A DNA stretch of 64,000 nucleotides from Paludibacter sp963678465 (GCA_963678465.1 OY782858.1:558001-622000); one strand, 5' to 3'; counted from the stretch's first letter, positions 33,248 to 42,586 are shown. The notes: generated by a model not told the origin, from the letters alone. Program-made: numbers and translations.

Positions 33248-35710
33248 TTATTGTCCACTGCCAGTCGACTGACTTCCTCCGCCTTTTACATCATCGTTTT
33301 CTATTCCACGTTGTGCTTTTTTGATTTGCTCTTTCATTTCTCCAAAACGGTAACTTAACGAGATGCTAAAATTGCGGGCAGGACGAAACATCATAAATTC
33401 GTTGCGATATGTGCTTGTCTGTGTAAAGCTTGAAAATGATATTTGTTTTTCAAGGAAATTACGTGCATTGACTGAAACATTTAGTTTCTTTTTCAGAAAA
33501 TCGCGCGACACAGAAGTGCCGTAATAATGATAAGCATTTGATTCTCCCTGCAAAGATACTTGCGGGGAATAATAACCGCCGTTTGTATTCCACTTAATGT
33601 CTGCAAAAAGTGTAAATTGCGTGCCCGCAGAAAAGCTATAACGGAAACCGCTGTTTTTCAATCCTGAACCATCGTTTGTGTTCATGTTGGTATAAGCGGT
33701 CGAGCCATTTCCGTATATACGTATTTTAGGTGTGGGCTGCCAGTTCGCATAAGTCGACAAGCCGGTGCTACTGCTTAACCCGATATTATTATAAGTAGAA
33801 TACACCACACTATCGTTGAGCAGGCGACTTATTTGCTCAATAGAATTTTGGGTAAACGATGTGTAAAGGCTTAGGTTGAAGTTCAACTTTGGGCTAAAGT
33901 TGCTGTAATTTAGCGAGAAAGCGTTGTCTATTTCCGCATCGAGGTTCGGATTTCCCTGCGAAACAGATTGAGGGTTCGAATTGTCGTAGAAAGGATTCAG
34001 GTACCATATACTCGGTCTGCTTATTCGCTGGTTATAACTCAAACGCAAATTTGACGAAGGACTAAATCGATAAGTCATGCTCACGGAAGGAACCAAATTG
34101 GTGAAATCGGGACTGAAACTGGTGTCTGCCATTTCTACGATCGACTTGGTTTGTTCGAGGCGCAAGCCGGCACGCACGCTTAATTTTTCAAGTTTGAGTG
34201 TATAGCTCCCGTAAGCGCCAAGGATATGCTGTTTATGATTCAAATCACTTTCAGTTCTGTCCGGAATAGGATTCCACGCATTGGTTTCGGGGTTGAATTG
34301 GGTATAGCTGTTGTCACTGTTGTTCAAACGCAATATGTACTTTAACCCCATTTCCACCACGTGTTTTTTGTTGAATGGCTCGGTGTAGTCTATCTGAAAC
34401 GTATGCTCATCACCGTTGGCATCGCTTGTTATGCGCTGGCGAGTACTTAAATAATTCTTAATACCTGTAATATCCGATGTATAATCCGAATTGTCGGGAG
34501 TATGACTTAACTGATACGAAAACGTTAGCAGCTGGTCGGGCTTTTTAAATGTACGCTGATAATCGAGAGTAAGATCCAAGCCACCCCAATTGCCTTTGTT
34601 ATTGTTTTCTTGTATGTACGAAAGCACAGTATCTGATTTAGCATCGAGGATGGACGATCCCCCTTTATTTTTCGAGGATTGACCACCCGTGTAGCCGCCA
34701 AAAGTCAGACTGATAAGGTTCAAAGAATCAATTTCGTAACTGGCTTCTATATTTCCGTGTCCGAATTGATAAGCTGAATTTCCGACAGAATTCTGATATA
34801 CATATTTCGCGGTTTGCGAGTTGAAGTTTTCTCTCGTACTGTTTGAACTGTTATCAGGGCTTTGCTGATTTCCATAATTCAAATTGGTGGTAATGCCAAA
34901 TTTCCCGGCTTTAGTTGAAAAATAAAGGCCTCCGTTATATCCGCCGTACGAATCAACTCCGGCTCTGACAGTTCCGGTATATCCCGCCAATGAACGTTCG
35001 GTAATAATATTGATAATGCCGCCCAATCCTTCAGCATCATATTTGGCTCCGGGTTCGGTAATTACTTCAATGTTTTTTACGCTCGAAGCCGGAATGCTTT
35101 TCAGCACCTGCGAAGGATTGTTTGTAACCATATTCGAAGGTTTCCCGTTTATATATACTTTAAAGCTCGACGACCCTTTCACCTGGATTTTGTCTTCTCC
35201 ATCCACAGTCACCATCGGTACTTTTTTTAGCATTTCCAACACATTATTGCTCTGCGATTCAGGATCGGATTTGGTATCATAGATTATTTTGTCCAAATCT
35301 ACTTTTACCAATGGTTTATTGGCCGAAACAGTAAGTTCCGAAAGCTGAGCCTGCGAAGCCGACATGTTTATTTTGCCCATATCAATTGTGCTGACGTGAG
35401 TATTGATATTAATTTTTTCGGATTTACTTTTCATTCCCACCGATTCGAATGAAAGGATGTAGTCACCCGGTTTGTTTATGCGTAATTCGAATCCTCCATT
35501 CAACCCGGCAGCAAGTCTTTTAATATAAATCTCAGGCTTGTCGTTGGCCGATAACGATACGGTTGCATAAGGAATGGTTTCTTTTGATACCGAATCCACA
35601 AGAATACCTTTGACAGTAACGTTTAATTCGGGATTTGCCTGGGAGAGAACTCTTTGATTTGTAAGAGTTAGAAAAAACAATAAACAGATGAGTTGGATGT
35701 TGTGTTTCAT
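33248..35710 (-). CDS. TonB-type outer-membrane beta-barrel protein
   Basis: 820 residues. Signal peptide (MKHNIQLICLLFFLTLTNQ), a carboxypeptidase-regulatory-like domain (~30-115: VKGILVDSVSKETIPYATVSL), a plug domain (~125-215: VLEMLKKVPMVTVDGEDKIQVKG with INGKPSNM and YDAEGLGGIINIIT, quoted in parts), and a barrel of the OMP_b-brl_3 type to near the C-terminus. It ends in a polar tail (GGGSQSTGSGQ). It may import a ligand or assist envelope assembly. No SusD partner or glycosidase is adjacent, so it is not a typical polysaccharide locus. Confidence 0.88.
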   Translation of the reverse strand: MKHNIQLICLLFFLTLTNQRVLSQANPELNVTVKGILVDSVSKETIPYATVSLSANDKPEIYIKRLAAGLNGGFELRINKPGDYILSFESVGMKSKSEKININTHVSTIDMGKINMSASQAQLSELTVSANKPLVKVDLDKIIYDTKSDPESQSNNVLEMLKKVPMVTVDGEDKIQVKGSSSFKVYINGKPSNMVTNNPSQVLKSIPASSVKNIEVITEPGAKYDAEGLGGIINIITERSLAGYTGTVRAGVDSYGGYNGGLYFSTKAGKFGITTNLNYGNQQSPDNSSNSTRENFNSQTAKYVYQNSVGNSAYQFGHGNIEASYEIDSLNLISLTFGGYTGGQSSKNKGGSSILDAKSDTVLSYIQENNNKGNWGGLDLTLDYQRTFKKPDQLLTFSYQLSHTPDNSDYTSDITGIKNYLSTRQRITSDANGDEHTFQIDYTEPFNKKHVVEMGLKYILRLNNSDNSYTQFNPETNAWNPIPDRTESDLNHKQHILGAYGSYTLKLEKLSVRAGLRLEQTKSIVEMADTSFSPDFTNLVPSVSMTYRFSPSSNLRLSYNQRISRPSIWYLNPFYDNSNPQSVSQGNPNLDAEIDNAFSLNYSNFSPKLNFNLSLYTSFTQNSIEQISRLLNDSVVYSTYNNIGLSSSTGLSTYANWQPTPKIRIYGNGSTAYTNMNTNDGSGLKNSGFRYSFSAGTQFTLFADIKWNTNGGYYSPQVSLQGESNAYHYYGTSVSRDFLKKKLNVSVNARNFLEKQISFSSFTQTSTYRNEFMMFRPARNFSISLSYRFGEMKEQIKKAQRGIENDDVKGGGSQSTGSGQ

Positions 35711-36088
35711 TTACTAATTAGGTTATTAACATTAGCAAATGTAGTTTGTTAACTTTAGAACATTGAGAATAAAAGTATTATTTAACATTATTTCTGATAT
35801 AGAAACATGGTGTTTAAATAGTTGTGCGAAATGGAGCACGGTTTAGTAACTATTAACAAAGTGTGTGGCGTTATGCTGCATCTCTGCCAGGTTATTACTA
35901 TCAATCAGGATGGATGTAGCATTACAGCAGGAGGAACTTCAGCTGAGAAATCAGGGTCAATTTCAGGTTACTTTCAAAAATGTATTTTTCGATAACGAAT
36001 TATTCCTGTTACGTGTTTATGAAGTGACTCAGTATTGTCTTATGAATTATTGAAATTATCCTATCTTTGCATTCAATTATAACAACCA
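35711..36088. promoter_or_regulatory. Intergenic region with two divergent promoters
   Basis: Near the left end, CAAATGTA at 35736-35743 is a minus-strand -7 box (TACATTTG) for the barrel-protein gene. Near the right end, TATCTTTG at 36062-36069 serves the small gene at 36089. Between them, 35888-35967 has CAGG five times at irregular spacing; a 62-codon frame there lacks coding character. Confidence 0.5.
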
Positions 36089-36346
36089 ATGGAAACAACA
36101 CCAAGCTATTACGGATTATCGTCAAAGATTCAACTCAAAGAACTTGACAACAATCATATAGGCATTTATAAGGTGATCAAAAGCCGTATCATTCAAAAAG
36201 ATGCATTGAAAATTGCAGCTATTGCCACCCAAATAAAAAGCGTTGATCCTGCATTGGAAGTTACGCTTATCTGTACCCGAAATATATGTTCAAAGTCAAT
36301 AGCTTTGCTGGAGCGGGAAGGAGTGACGATTGAGTTGGTAGATTAA
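36089..36346 (+). CDS. Small conserved-looking hypothetical protein
   Basis: 85 residues, acidic at the end (GVTIELVD). Pattern: an N-terminal segment METTPSYYGLSSKIQLKEL, then a helix (IQKDALKIAAIATQIKSVDP) and a strand-helix-strand part with two Cys (LICTRNICSKSIALLEREG). No signal or membrane segment. It has its own -7 box 20 bp upstream and is 40 bp before the flavodoxin-fold gene. I do not recognise the family. Confidence 0.6.
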   Translation: METTPSYYGLSSKIQLKELDNNHIGIYKVIKSRIIQKDALKIAAIATQIKSVDPALEVTLICTRNICSKSIALLEREGVTIELVD

Positions 36347-36386
36347 AACAGTTGGTATATAAATTTATAGATCAAAAAATACAAAT

Positions 36387-36968
36387 ATGAAGAAAATTCT
36401 TATTATTAACGGACATCCGGAGAAGAGCAGCTATAGCTATGCTTTGTCGGCAGCCTATATCGAAGGCGCTACCAAAAACAATAATGCTGAAATAAGTATC
36501 ATCAACATTGCCGACTTGCAGTTTAATCCTAATCTGACTCACGGCTATCAGCAACGAACTGAACTTGAACCTGATTTGTTGGAAGCGATTGAAAAATTGA
36601 AAGCCGCCGACCATATAGCCTGGTTTTTTCCTATGTGGTGGTACAGTTGTCCGGCCATTATGAAGGGATTTATCGACCGCACTTTCCTGCCCGGCATTAC
36701 TTATCAGCCGGTGGAAGGAAAACCATTGCCCGATAAATTACTCAAAGGGAAATCTGCCCGACTTATCATTACTGCCGATAGCCCATCGTGGTTCAATAGC
36801 TTGTTTATGGGCAAACCTGCCATCAATCAGCTCAAAAGGGGTACGCTTCAGTTTTGCGGCGTAAATCCGGTCAAAGTAACTTATATAGCGCCTCTGAAAA
36901 ACTCTACCGAAGCTTTTCGGAAGAAACACCTGCTTAAGATGCGCGAACTAGGACAGCAGCTGGATTGA
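36387..36968 (+). CDS. NAD(P)H-dependent oxidoreductase, flavodoxin-like fold
   Basis: 193 residues of the NQO1/KefF/MdaB type. FMN-binding INGHPEKSSYSYALSAAYIEGA, then IAWFFPMWWYSCPAIMKGFIDRTFLPGITY, which is the conserved WPxWW-P-hxKGhhDR block. ADSPSWF replaces the usual TTGG segment. It reduces quinones or other electrophiles with FMN. It is likely co-transcribed with the small gene before it. Confidence 0.88.
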   Translation: MKKILIINGHPEKSSYSYALSAAYIEGATKNNNAEISIINIADLQFNPNLTHGYQQRTELEPDLLEAIEKLKAADHIAWFFPMWWYSCPAIMKGFIDRTFLPGITYQPVEGKPLPDKLLKGKSARLIITADSPSWFNSLFMGKPAINQLKRGTLQFCGVNPVKVTYIAPLKNSTEAFRKKHLLKMRELGQQLD

Positions 36969-37062
36969 TTACCGGTAATTTATGCTTATGTTAGTGTTGG
37001 TGTGTTACAGTTGGCACACTAACTAATACGCTTCCTACTATTAGCATAATCATACTCGTCTT

Positions 37063-37131
37063 GACAGGTACCTGTCGAGGTGTTAGATAGGTATGTGTTA
37101 AGCAGCTCGACAGGTACCTGTCGAGCTGCTA
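37063..37131. repeat. Three-unit 23-bp palindromic array
   Basis: Units at 37063-37085, 37086-37108 and 37109-37131. Units 1 and 3 start GACAGGTACCTGTCGAG, itself a 14-bp palindrome plus GAG; unit 2 is a diverged copy (GATAGGTATGTGTTAAG). Together the end of unit 2 and unit 3 form a perfect 30-bp palindrome (37101-37130) with arms AGCAGCTCGACAGGT. It lies between two convergent genes, with no T-run. Confidence 0.85.
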
Positions 37132-37139
37132 TGCATTCA

Positions 37140-37874
37140 CTATTCAGCGTATAGGGTATGCTCGTACGTGTAGCTGCGTGGTTGGGCTAAAGATTTGCCA
37201 TTGCCGGAGTATTGTGTAGTTACCTTTAGCTGGTAGCTTCCGGCGGCTAATTCGGGAACAATCAGCTCTATTTTTGTACCACCGTTGGCAAATAATGCCG
37301 TTGGGGCAAAATGAATTTCATTGCCGGTTTCGTTATGCAGAAGATATAGTCCTACAATAGGGTTGTCGCCGGTTATCTTTATTTTATCGCCACGCATCAC
37401 CAATACCCGGTTCGTAACAAGTTTGTCGGTGTGTTGTTTGGTTTGTAAGTCGGTAATTGTCCATATTCTGAGGCTCAATGGCTTTGTTCTCAGCATCTCA
37501 ACCTTTAAATTTTTCTTTGCTTTATGTGCAAGCTGACCTGCGCTGAACACAATATCCACACTGTGTCTTTTTTCATCATAATCGTCGGCCAATGAATCGA
37601 ACGAACCCTTTACATGGGCTTGCGCAGTGAAATATCCGGTGTTGATTTTATTGCCATCTTCAATCTTTTCCATCATTTCATCTAAAAAAAGCTTTACATG
37701 ATATGCTATTGTTTCAGGATTCACTCCTGCTCCCGGCTTACTGCACAACGATTCGCAAATTCTCTGAATGTCGTAGCTGCTGTATTTAGTGGTGTATGCC
37801 AAATACTTACCCTTGGCATTTTTCATGGGATTAGGGTGCAGAATGGCTTTGATGGTACGATGGATGGCTGACAT
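37140..37874 (-). CDS. HU-like DNA-binding domain protein (DUF4469 type)
   Basis: 244 residues. The N-terminal half is an HU/IHF-like fold seen in Bacteroidota (MSAIHRTIKAILHPNPM, YSSYDIQRICESLC, VKLFLDEMMEKIEDGNKINTGYFTAQAHVKG). The C-terminal part (~150-244) is an Ig-like/DUF4469 domain (RGDKIKITGDNPIVGLYLL, VPELAAGSYQLKVTTQYSG). Such proteins are abundant paralogues in Bacteroidales, with unknown targets. Its stop abuts the palindromic array by 9 bp, which may be its 3' structure or, speculatively, a binding site. Confidence 0.82.
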   Translation of the reverse strand: MSAIHRTIKAILHPNPMKNAKGKYLAYTTKYSSYDIQRICESLCSKPGAGVNPETIAYHVKLFLDEMMEKIEDGNKINTGYFTAQAHVKGSFDSLADDYDEKRHSVDIVFSAGQLAHKAKKNLKVEMLRTKPLSLRIWTITDLQTKQHTDKLVTNRVLVMRGDKIKITGDNPIVGLYLLHNETGNEIHFAPTALFANGGTKIELIVPELAAGSYQLKVTTQYSGNGKSLAQPRSYTYEHTLYAE

Positions 37875-37978
37875 AATAACTGAAAAGATTTAAAGGGTTA
37901 GAGATGTTTGGATATACGCACAAAAATATAAAAAAAACTGCGAAGTAATTGAATATGAATAGCCAGAACCATGTATTC

Positions 37979-38425
37979 CTATCGGTTCAGCAATTCTTCA
38001 GTTCTCTCCACTGCAAACTTTACATATTTTGTGCAGCGCGTACGGAACATATCTTCTTTCGCAATGGCGGCAGCGCCTTCCTCGGTATCCATGCAGTTAT
38101 TATCCAGCAAGTGCAGGCACACAACGCTTCCGAATTCTGCTTCAAAGTCTTTCATAAAATCCTGCGCCACAGCGTAAGCCCGTTTCTTGTCCTCGTCGGT
38201 GCCGTTTTCACCTTTGCCGAATTTCAAACCAAGCGCCAGCAAGGCACCCGTTACTGCGCCGCAGGTTTCCTGACGGCGGGCAATACCAGCCCCCAACGGA
38301 CCAGCCAACCGTAAACCGAGATCTTTACTAATGCCGAAATCCGGCGCAAAAACACTAAATACCGACTGCGAACAGTTATAACTGTTGGCAAATGTGGTGA
38401 GAGCGAGGGTGGGTTTGGTGGACAT
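37979..38425 (-). CDS. C_GCAxxG_C_C family (redox/metal) protein
   Basis: 148 residues. YNCSQSVFSVF, GPLGAGIARRQETCGAVTGALLALG, VVCLHLLD and the late RTRCTKYVKFAVE give the four-cysteine pattern of the family, which may bind a metal cluster. Function unknown. It is 11 bp downstream of the AlbA_2 gene on the same strand, so it may be the last gene of that transcript. Confidence 0.85.
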   Translation of the reverse strand: MSTKPTLALTTFANSYNCSQSVFSVFAPDFGISKDLGLRLAGPLGAGIARRQETCGAVTGALLALGLKFGKGENGTDEDKKRAYAVAQDFMKDFEAEFGSVVCLHLLDNNCMDTEEGAAAIAKEDMFRTRCTKYVKFAVERTEELLNR

Positions 38426-38436
38426 AAATTAATTAC

Positions 38437-39606
38437 TTACTTTAAGACTCGAGGTATTCTAACAATAAATTGTTCTCCCTTGAGATCATTAATTAATTCA
38501 ACTCCTGGTTGTTGTTCCAAGGCTCTTCTTACTCCTGAGCCGAAACCTCTGTAAGGCATTAATTTGGAGCAAAAAGTAACGATAAGATTATTTCGTACTA
38601 CAGCGTTTCCCATTTTAATATTCTCAATAGTTAGACTATTTGGTAATGATCCCGGGCTTACAATTTCAATTCGGTCGTCAAATATCATTATTCTTATTGG
38701 GGAGTTTTTGGAATAATCTCGGTGAACCAAAGCGTTTTGAAGTAGCTCTTCCAGCGCAATGATTGATATTTCGGGAATTCCAACTGAATTAAAGCCCTGC
38801 CCCGCTTGAATCTGTGATAAATTACTTTTGAAAAACCGCATACCTTCTTCAAACAATTCAGGAATAGTGCCTATAATGTCTTTACTATCTCTATAGTCAG
38901 TTCCTCCAATACTATTTCCAAAAAAACTAATAGCTTTAATGCAAAATGCAGGTCGATACTTTTGAGGATCTTTAGCAAAGAAAAGTAATCCTCCCAACGT
39001 TAGATTGTTATTTTTAAGCACATTAAGATTTTGCAGCAATTGGCTTTCATTAATACTAGCTATTGCATCTTTATCTTTCAGAACACGTCCGACATAATCA
39101 TCAACTTTTTCTTTTTTAATATCAACAATTGAGGTGTTAGGAACAATCAACTCATCAATGTATAACAAACCACTCTGCTGAAATAAACGAACCTGTTCGT
39201 TATTATCAGTCAATTTCCTTTTATCTCCTCCTTGCTTTACCCAAATTGTTCCGTTTTTATCTTTATAGGGTTTTCCCACACCTTCATCTACATAAACTAT
39301 CAAAAGTTTCGTTAGGTGTTCACCTCTCTGAATCGAAACAACTTCAGTAGATATGAATATTTGTGGCTTAATAGACTCATTCGCAATGGTTGATATTTGA
39401 TTTCCTATCCTTTGAAGTTGATCATAATCTAACCCAACAATATCGCCGGTTTTATCTTTTACTCCCAGAACAATCATTCCACCTTTTGAGTTTGACATAG
39501 CAATCATTTCAGCGGCAAAACTATCCTGATTGTCCAATCGTTCTTTGAACTGCACTTTACTTGTTTCGCCCGAACTGATAATATCCAAAAGTTCTAATGC
39601 TTCCAT
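38437..39606 (-). CDS. ATP-binding protein with AlbA_2 (Schlafen-like) domain
   Basis: 389 residues from ATG 39606, 13 bp after the upstream stop; the frame extends to 39711, but that would overlap the previous gene by ~90 bp. The AlbA_2/Schlafen core (~13-135) has KVQFKERLDNQDSFAAEMIAMSNSKGG, ILVLGVKDKTGDIVGL-like strands, and GKPYKDKNGTIWVKQGGDKR (quoted in parts). The C-terminal GHKL-like ATPase (~265-385) has LEELLQNALVHRDYS, IMIFDDRIEIVSPGSLPN and GFGSGVRRALE. The family is read as transcription regulators, but many sit in defence islands. Tight coupling to the TrlF-type ATPase suggests one system. Confidence 0.85.
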   Translation of the reverse strand: MEALELLDIISSGETSKVQFKERLDNQDSFAAEMIAMSNSKGGMIVLGVKDKTGDIVGLDYDQLQRIGNQISTIANESIKPQIFISTEVVSIQRGEHLTKLLIVYVDEGVGKPYKDKNGTIWVKQGGDKRKLTDNNEQVRLFQQSGLLYIDELIVPNTSIVDIKKEKVDDYVGRVLKDKDAIASINESQLLQNLNVLKNNNLTLGGLLFFAKDPQKYRPAFCIKAISFFGNSIGGTDYRDSKDIIGTIPELFEEGMRFFKSNLSQIQAGQGFNSVGIPEISIIALEELLQNALVHRDYSKNSPIRIMIFDDRIEIVSPGSLPNSLTIENIKMGNAVVRNNLIVTFCSKLMPYRGFGSGVRRALEQQPGVELINDLKGEQFIVRIPRVLK

Positions 39607-39619
39607 AAATTCTTGTTTT

Positions 39620-42253
39620 TTAGATATTCCAAATGCCGTAAATTGTTTTTCGTCTGTTGAAAGCGACTTCACCACCTTCCATAATATGAACAATAGAGCG
39701 TTGCGAATCATAACAATCTACATTTCCTGACTGAATATGTATTTGCTTTTCATCGAAACTGCAAGCTATCACTTTCTCGCTATCTCCTAATACCGGGATA
39801 TTAGCATTATGGGTAGCAAATATAAACTGCATATTACCTTTTAGTTTTTTCAACTCCCGTATCACTTCGTCATAAATAGTCTGATTGTCCAAGTCGTCTT
39901 CCGGCTGATCAATAATCAGCACATCGGTTTCCTTTTGTGCTAACAGGAATAATATCAATGCCGAAGCCCTTTGTCCTAATGAATGATTTTCGAGTGGTTT
40001 ACCATTGTAACTAATAACAATTTTATTAGAAACTTTATACGTCAATAAGTCAGTCAGGTTTTCAACAAAACGCTTCATAAATTCTGAGAATTGCGTATCG
40101 TTTAATATATTCCTCAATTTTAAGTCATCTTTGTATATCTCAATAAAATCATTGTATTCACTTATAATCCGTTCGTATGAAGATTCTCTGATATTAGTTC
40201 CCCTGAATATCTGTTTTAATTTATCCTGAAACTTATCTCTACGGCTTTTATATCCTATTTCAATAGTCAGTTTGTTTGCCGAATCATTTATCTTTTTTAC
40301 TTCGTTTTCAATGATACGGTATTTGTCAAGCCATAGGTTTTCAAGTATTGTTAGCTTACGGAGTAATTCGTCCTTTAATTCAGTCCGTTTTTTTTCTGCT
40401 TTATTAATCTCGTTTAGTCTCAACTTTGCCATTTCCAACTGTCGGTTTAATGCCAGAAAATCGTCAGGATTAATTGTATCGTTGTTTAATTCTCTTTTTA
40501 TCCGACCAAATTCTTCTTTTAAATCTTCTTTTTTCGAAAGCAAGCCTGTCAGTTTATCAAATAACTGATTCAACAATAGAAATGATGCAGAATGTACTTC
40601 CTTCAATTTTTGAAATTCGGCATTCAGTTTATTTTTTAATTCCTGCATCTCAATGAAAGCATCTCGATTGAATTCGGAACTTTTGATCTCCTGACCAAAA
40701 TAAAACTCATAGTTTTCGATCAAAGAAAATAACTCATCAAGATAGCTCTTTATAGTTTCGTTTAAACGGTTTGCTGTAGTAATGTCTGAATCGAACTGTG
40801 TTTGTTGTTTAAGTTTATCTTCTACACCTTTTTCTTTGTAAATCTTGAGCCTATAATTACAAGTGTCAATCGTTTTTTGAGTCTCCTCTTTCTGTTCTTT
40901 AAGATTTCGATGCTTATTAATCTCTACAAGTTGGTATTCAATTTGTTTTTGCTGCTCAGCAATTTTATTTTCGATATCTTTAAGTTTTGTTCCTATCAAT
41001 CGTTGCATTAAATCTGATTCAAAATCTGCATCTTTGTTTGACAAGTCCTTTTGCCCGAAGTAAACAGGTGTTTCAAAAATAGCCGATACAGCAATATTAG
41101 GTTGAAGAATATCATTTTCAAAAATATTTGCCTTTTGATCATATATCTTTTCAACTCTATATTCCCGTCCATTTTTAGCAAAAAGCGTTATTATTGTTTT
41201 TCCGCCACTCCCAAGCATGTAAGAAATCAGATCGTTCTTGTATTTTGAATCGACAGCCACATTCGATAATGGAATACCAAGTGCATAACGTAAGATTTCC
41301 AAAATAGTTGACTTACCACTCCCGCGAATTCCAATAAATGAATTAAGTTCGGCAGATAAATCGAGTCGGATTCCGTCAAGTTTTCCACCTTCAAAAGCAA
41401 TCGATTTTATATAACTATTACTTATATTTTTAGGAATGACCGAAACACGGTCTTCGTGAGCGGTAAGTGCAAATTTCAGAGCTTCGAAATTGAAGTCGCC
41501 TATCTTAATGTAAGTTTTCTTTTCTTCGCCATTTTGCGTATGCGCTTTTCCTACTTCAGCTATTGATTTACAGTCTGATCCTTCGACAAATGCAGGTAGT
41601 TTGCCCCCAAACCAATGTTTATACGTATCCAACTTTTCAAAAGTTCTTACCTTTTGAAATCCCAATACAAATGATCGAAACAAATCGTTTTCTGCAAATC
41701 CCTGAATGCGTCCACCATTTAATGCGTCAAAAAATCCGCTATTTTGATCAACATGTGCAAGAATAATAAAGGAATCTCTACCCGCATTGCGATGATCGTT
41801 CAGTTTTTTCAATACCGTATTTAGATCATAGTTGCAGCGTGTGTTCTCATTTTCTCTGTTTGCAATACCTTCAAAAGCAGCAGTAAGAAATTGATTAATA
41901 TAATCTTCACCATCATTTATCCATGATTTTTTATCATAAGCAATCAGGCAATGTATTCCATTTGCTCCGTCATTTACAGACAGTTCCACTCCGGGAACCA
42001 ACCAAACTTCTTCTTTCAGTGCTTTTTTATACAAGTTTGCAAATTCTTCCTTGTCGAATTTATTGTGGTTGGTTATCAATCCGATATTGATTTCTTCCTC
42101 TTTCAAACGTTGAATATACTGATTGAAAAAATCATTGGGATTTTCAATTATCTTGTTAAATTCATTATCCTTAATTGTATGTAAATGAAAATCGGCACGA
42201 AGGCAAGTAGCTCCGTTTGTGAATATTTCATTTCTGACAGCATTTTGTTCCAT
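39620..42253 (-). CDS. TrlF-type PHP-domain/SMC-like ATPase
   Basis: 877 residues. The N-terminal PHP metal-dependent hydrolase domain (~15-260) has DFHLHTIKD (H23, H25), LITNHNKFDKEEF, WLVPGVELSV and FIILAHVDQ. The ABC/SMC-like ATPase follows, with Walker A GIRGSGKST (308-316), a coiled coil rich in Lys/Glu/Gln (~420-690), signature SLGQRASAL (758-766), Walker B DVLIIDQPEDDLD (777-789) and switch His in FATHN (812-816). PHP domains hydrolyse phosphoesters and, with an SMC-like motor, suggest nucleic-acid cleavage. Similar proteins appear in defence islands. Composition looks more AT-rich than the surroundings. Confidence 0.87.
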   Translation of the reverse strand: MEQNAVRNEIFTNGATCLRADFHLHTIKDNEFNKIIENPNDFFNQYIQRLKEEEINIGLITNHNKFDKEEFANLYKKALKEEVWLVPGVELSVNDGANGIHCLIAYDKKSWINDGEDYINQFLTAAFEGIANRENENTRCNYDLNTVLKKLNDHRNAGRDSFIILAHVDQNSGFFDALNGGRIQGFAENDLFRSFVLGFQKVRTFEKLDTYKHWFGGKLPAFVEGSDCKSIAEVGKAHTQNGEEKKTYIKIGDFNFEALKFALTAHEDRVSVIPKNISNSYIKSIAFEGGKLDGIRLDLSAELNSFIGIRGSGKSTILEILRYALGIPLSNVAVDSKYKNDLISYMLGSGGKTIITLFAKNGREYRVEKIYDQKANIFENDILQPNIAVSAIFETPVYFGQKDLSNKDADFESDLMQRLIGTKLKDIENKIAEQQKQIEYQLVEINKHRNLKEQKEETQKTIDTCNYRLKIYKEKGVEDKLKQQTQFDSDITTANRLNETIKSYLDELFSLIENYEFYFGQEIKSSEFNRDAFIEMQELKNKLNAEFQKLKEVHSASFLLLNQLFDKLTGLLSKKEDLKEEFGRIKRELNNDTINPDDFLALNRQLEMAKLRLNEINKAEKKRTELKDELLRKLTILENLWLDKYRIIENEVKKINDSANKLTIEIGYKSRRDKFQDKLKQIFRGTNIRESSYERIISEYNDFIEIYKDDLKLRNILNDTQFSEFMKRFVENLTDLLTYKVSNKIVISYNGKPLENHSLGQRASALILFLLAQKETDVLIIDQPEDDLDNQTIYDEVIRELKKLKGNMQFIFATHNANIPVLGDSEKVIACSFDEKQIHIQSGNVDCYDSQRSIVHIMEGGEVAFNRRKTIYGIWNI

Positions 42254-42472
42254 ATTTTCTATTTATCAAATAATTAGTGGATAGAATCTTTCAATTGCAA
42301 ATATACAATTTTTTTATTTTAAAACTTTATTGTAAACTTGAATCACTGAAAAACACATATTTTTTATGTTTGTAAGCAACTTATAAAGATTGAAACTATT
42401 ATCTAATTTATCATACACCTTATAGGCTAATTCTGCATTGATTAGCATCAAAGTGACGGTATAACTACAAAA
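42254..42472 (-). promoter_or_regulatory. Promoter region of the PHP-ATPase gene
   Basis: CAAATATA at 42298-42305 is a minus-strand -7 box (TATATTTG) about 45 bp before the start codon. The remainder is AT-rich with nothing further I can identify. Confidence 0.5.
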
Positions 42473-42543
42473 ATAAGGGCTTCACTCAAAGTGAAACCCT
42501 TATCTAATATTCGGGGTGCGACATAAAGTCGCGCCTCGAATAT
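42473..42543. repeat. Hairpin repeats, copies 3 and 4
   Basis: Two adjacent hairpins. 42473-42503: ATAAGGG(C)TTCAC pairs with GTGAA(A)CCCTTAT. 42507-42543: ATATTCGGGGTGCGAC pairs with GTCGCGCCTCGAATAT around ATAAA, with G-U wobbles. Their GGG(N)..CACT/AGTG design resembles the hairpins at 32.3 and 33.1 kb. Confidence 0.75.
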
Positions 42544-42586
42544 ACTATTCTTAAAAAACCAATACGGATATTTATACGCTGTTTCT

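Noticed and set aside
33248..35710. Polysaccharide utilisation locus
   Set aside because: The TonB-type protein has no SusD partner, glycosidase or sigma/anti-sigma gene next to it.
35865..36053. 62-codon frame between the barrel-protein gene and the small gene
   Set aside because: It begins at GTG, has composition driven by CAGG-rich sequence, and has no plausible ribosome-binding site.
39607..39711. Longer N-terminus for the AlbA_2 protein
   Set aside because: It would overlap the PHP-ATPase coding end by ~90 bp; the AlbA_2 domain begins after ATG 39606.
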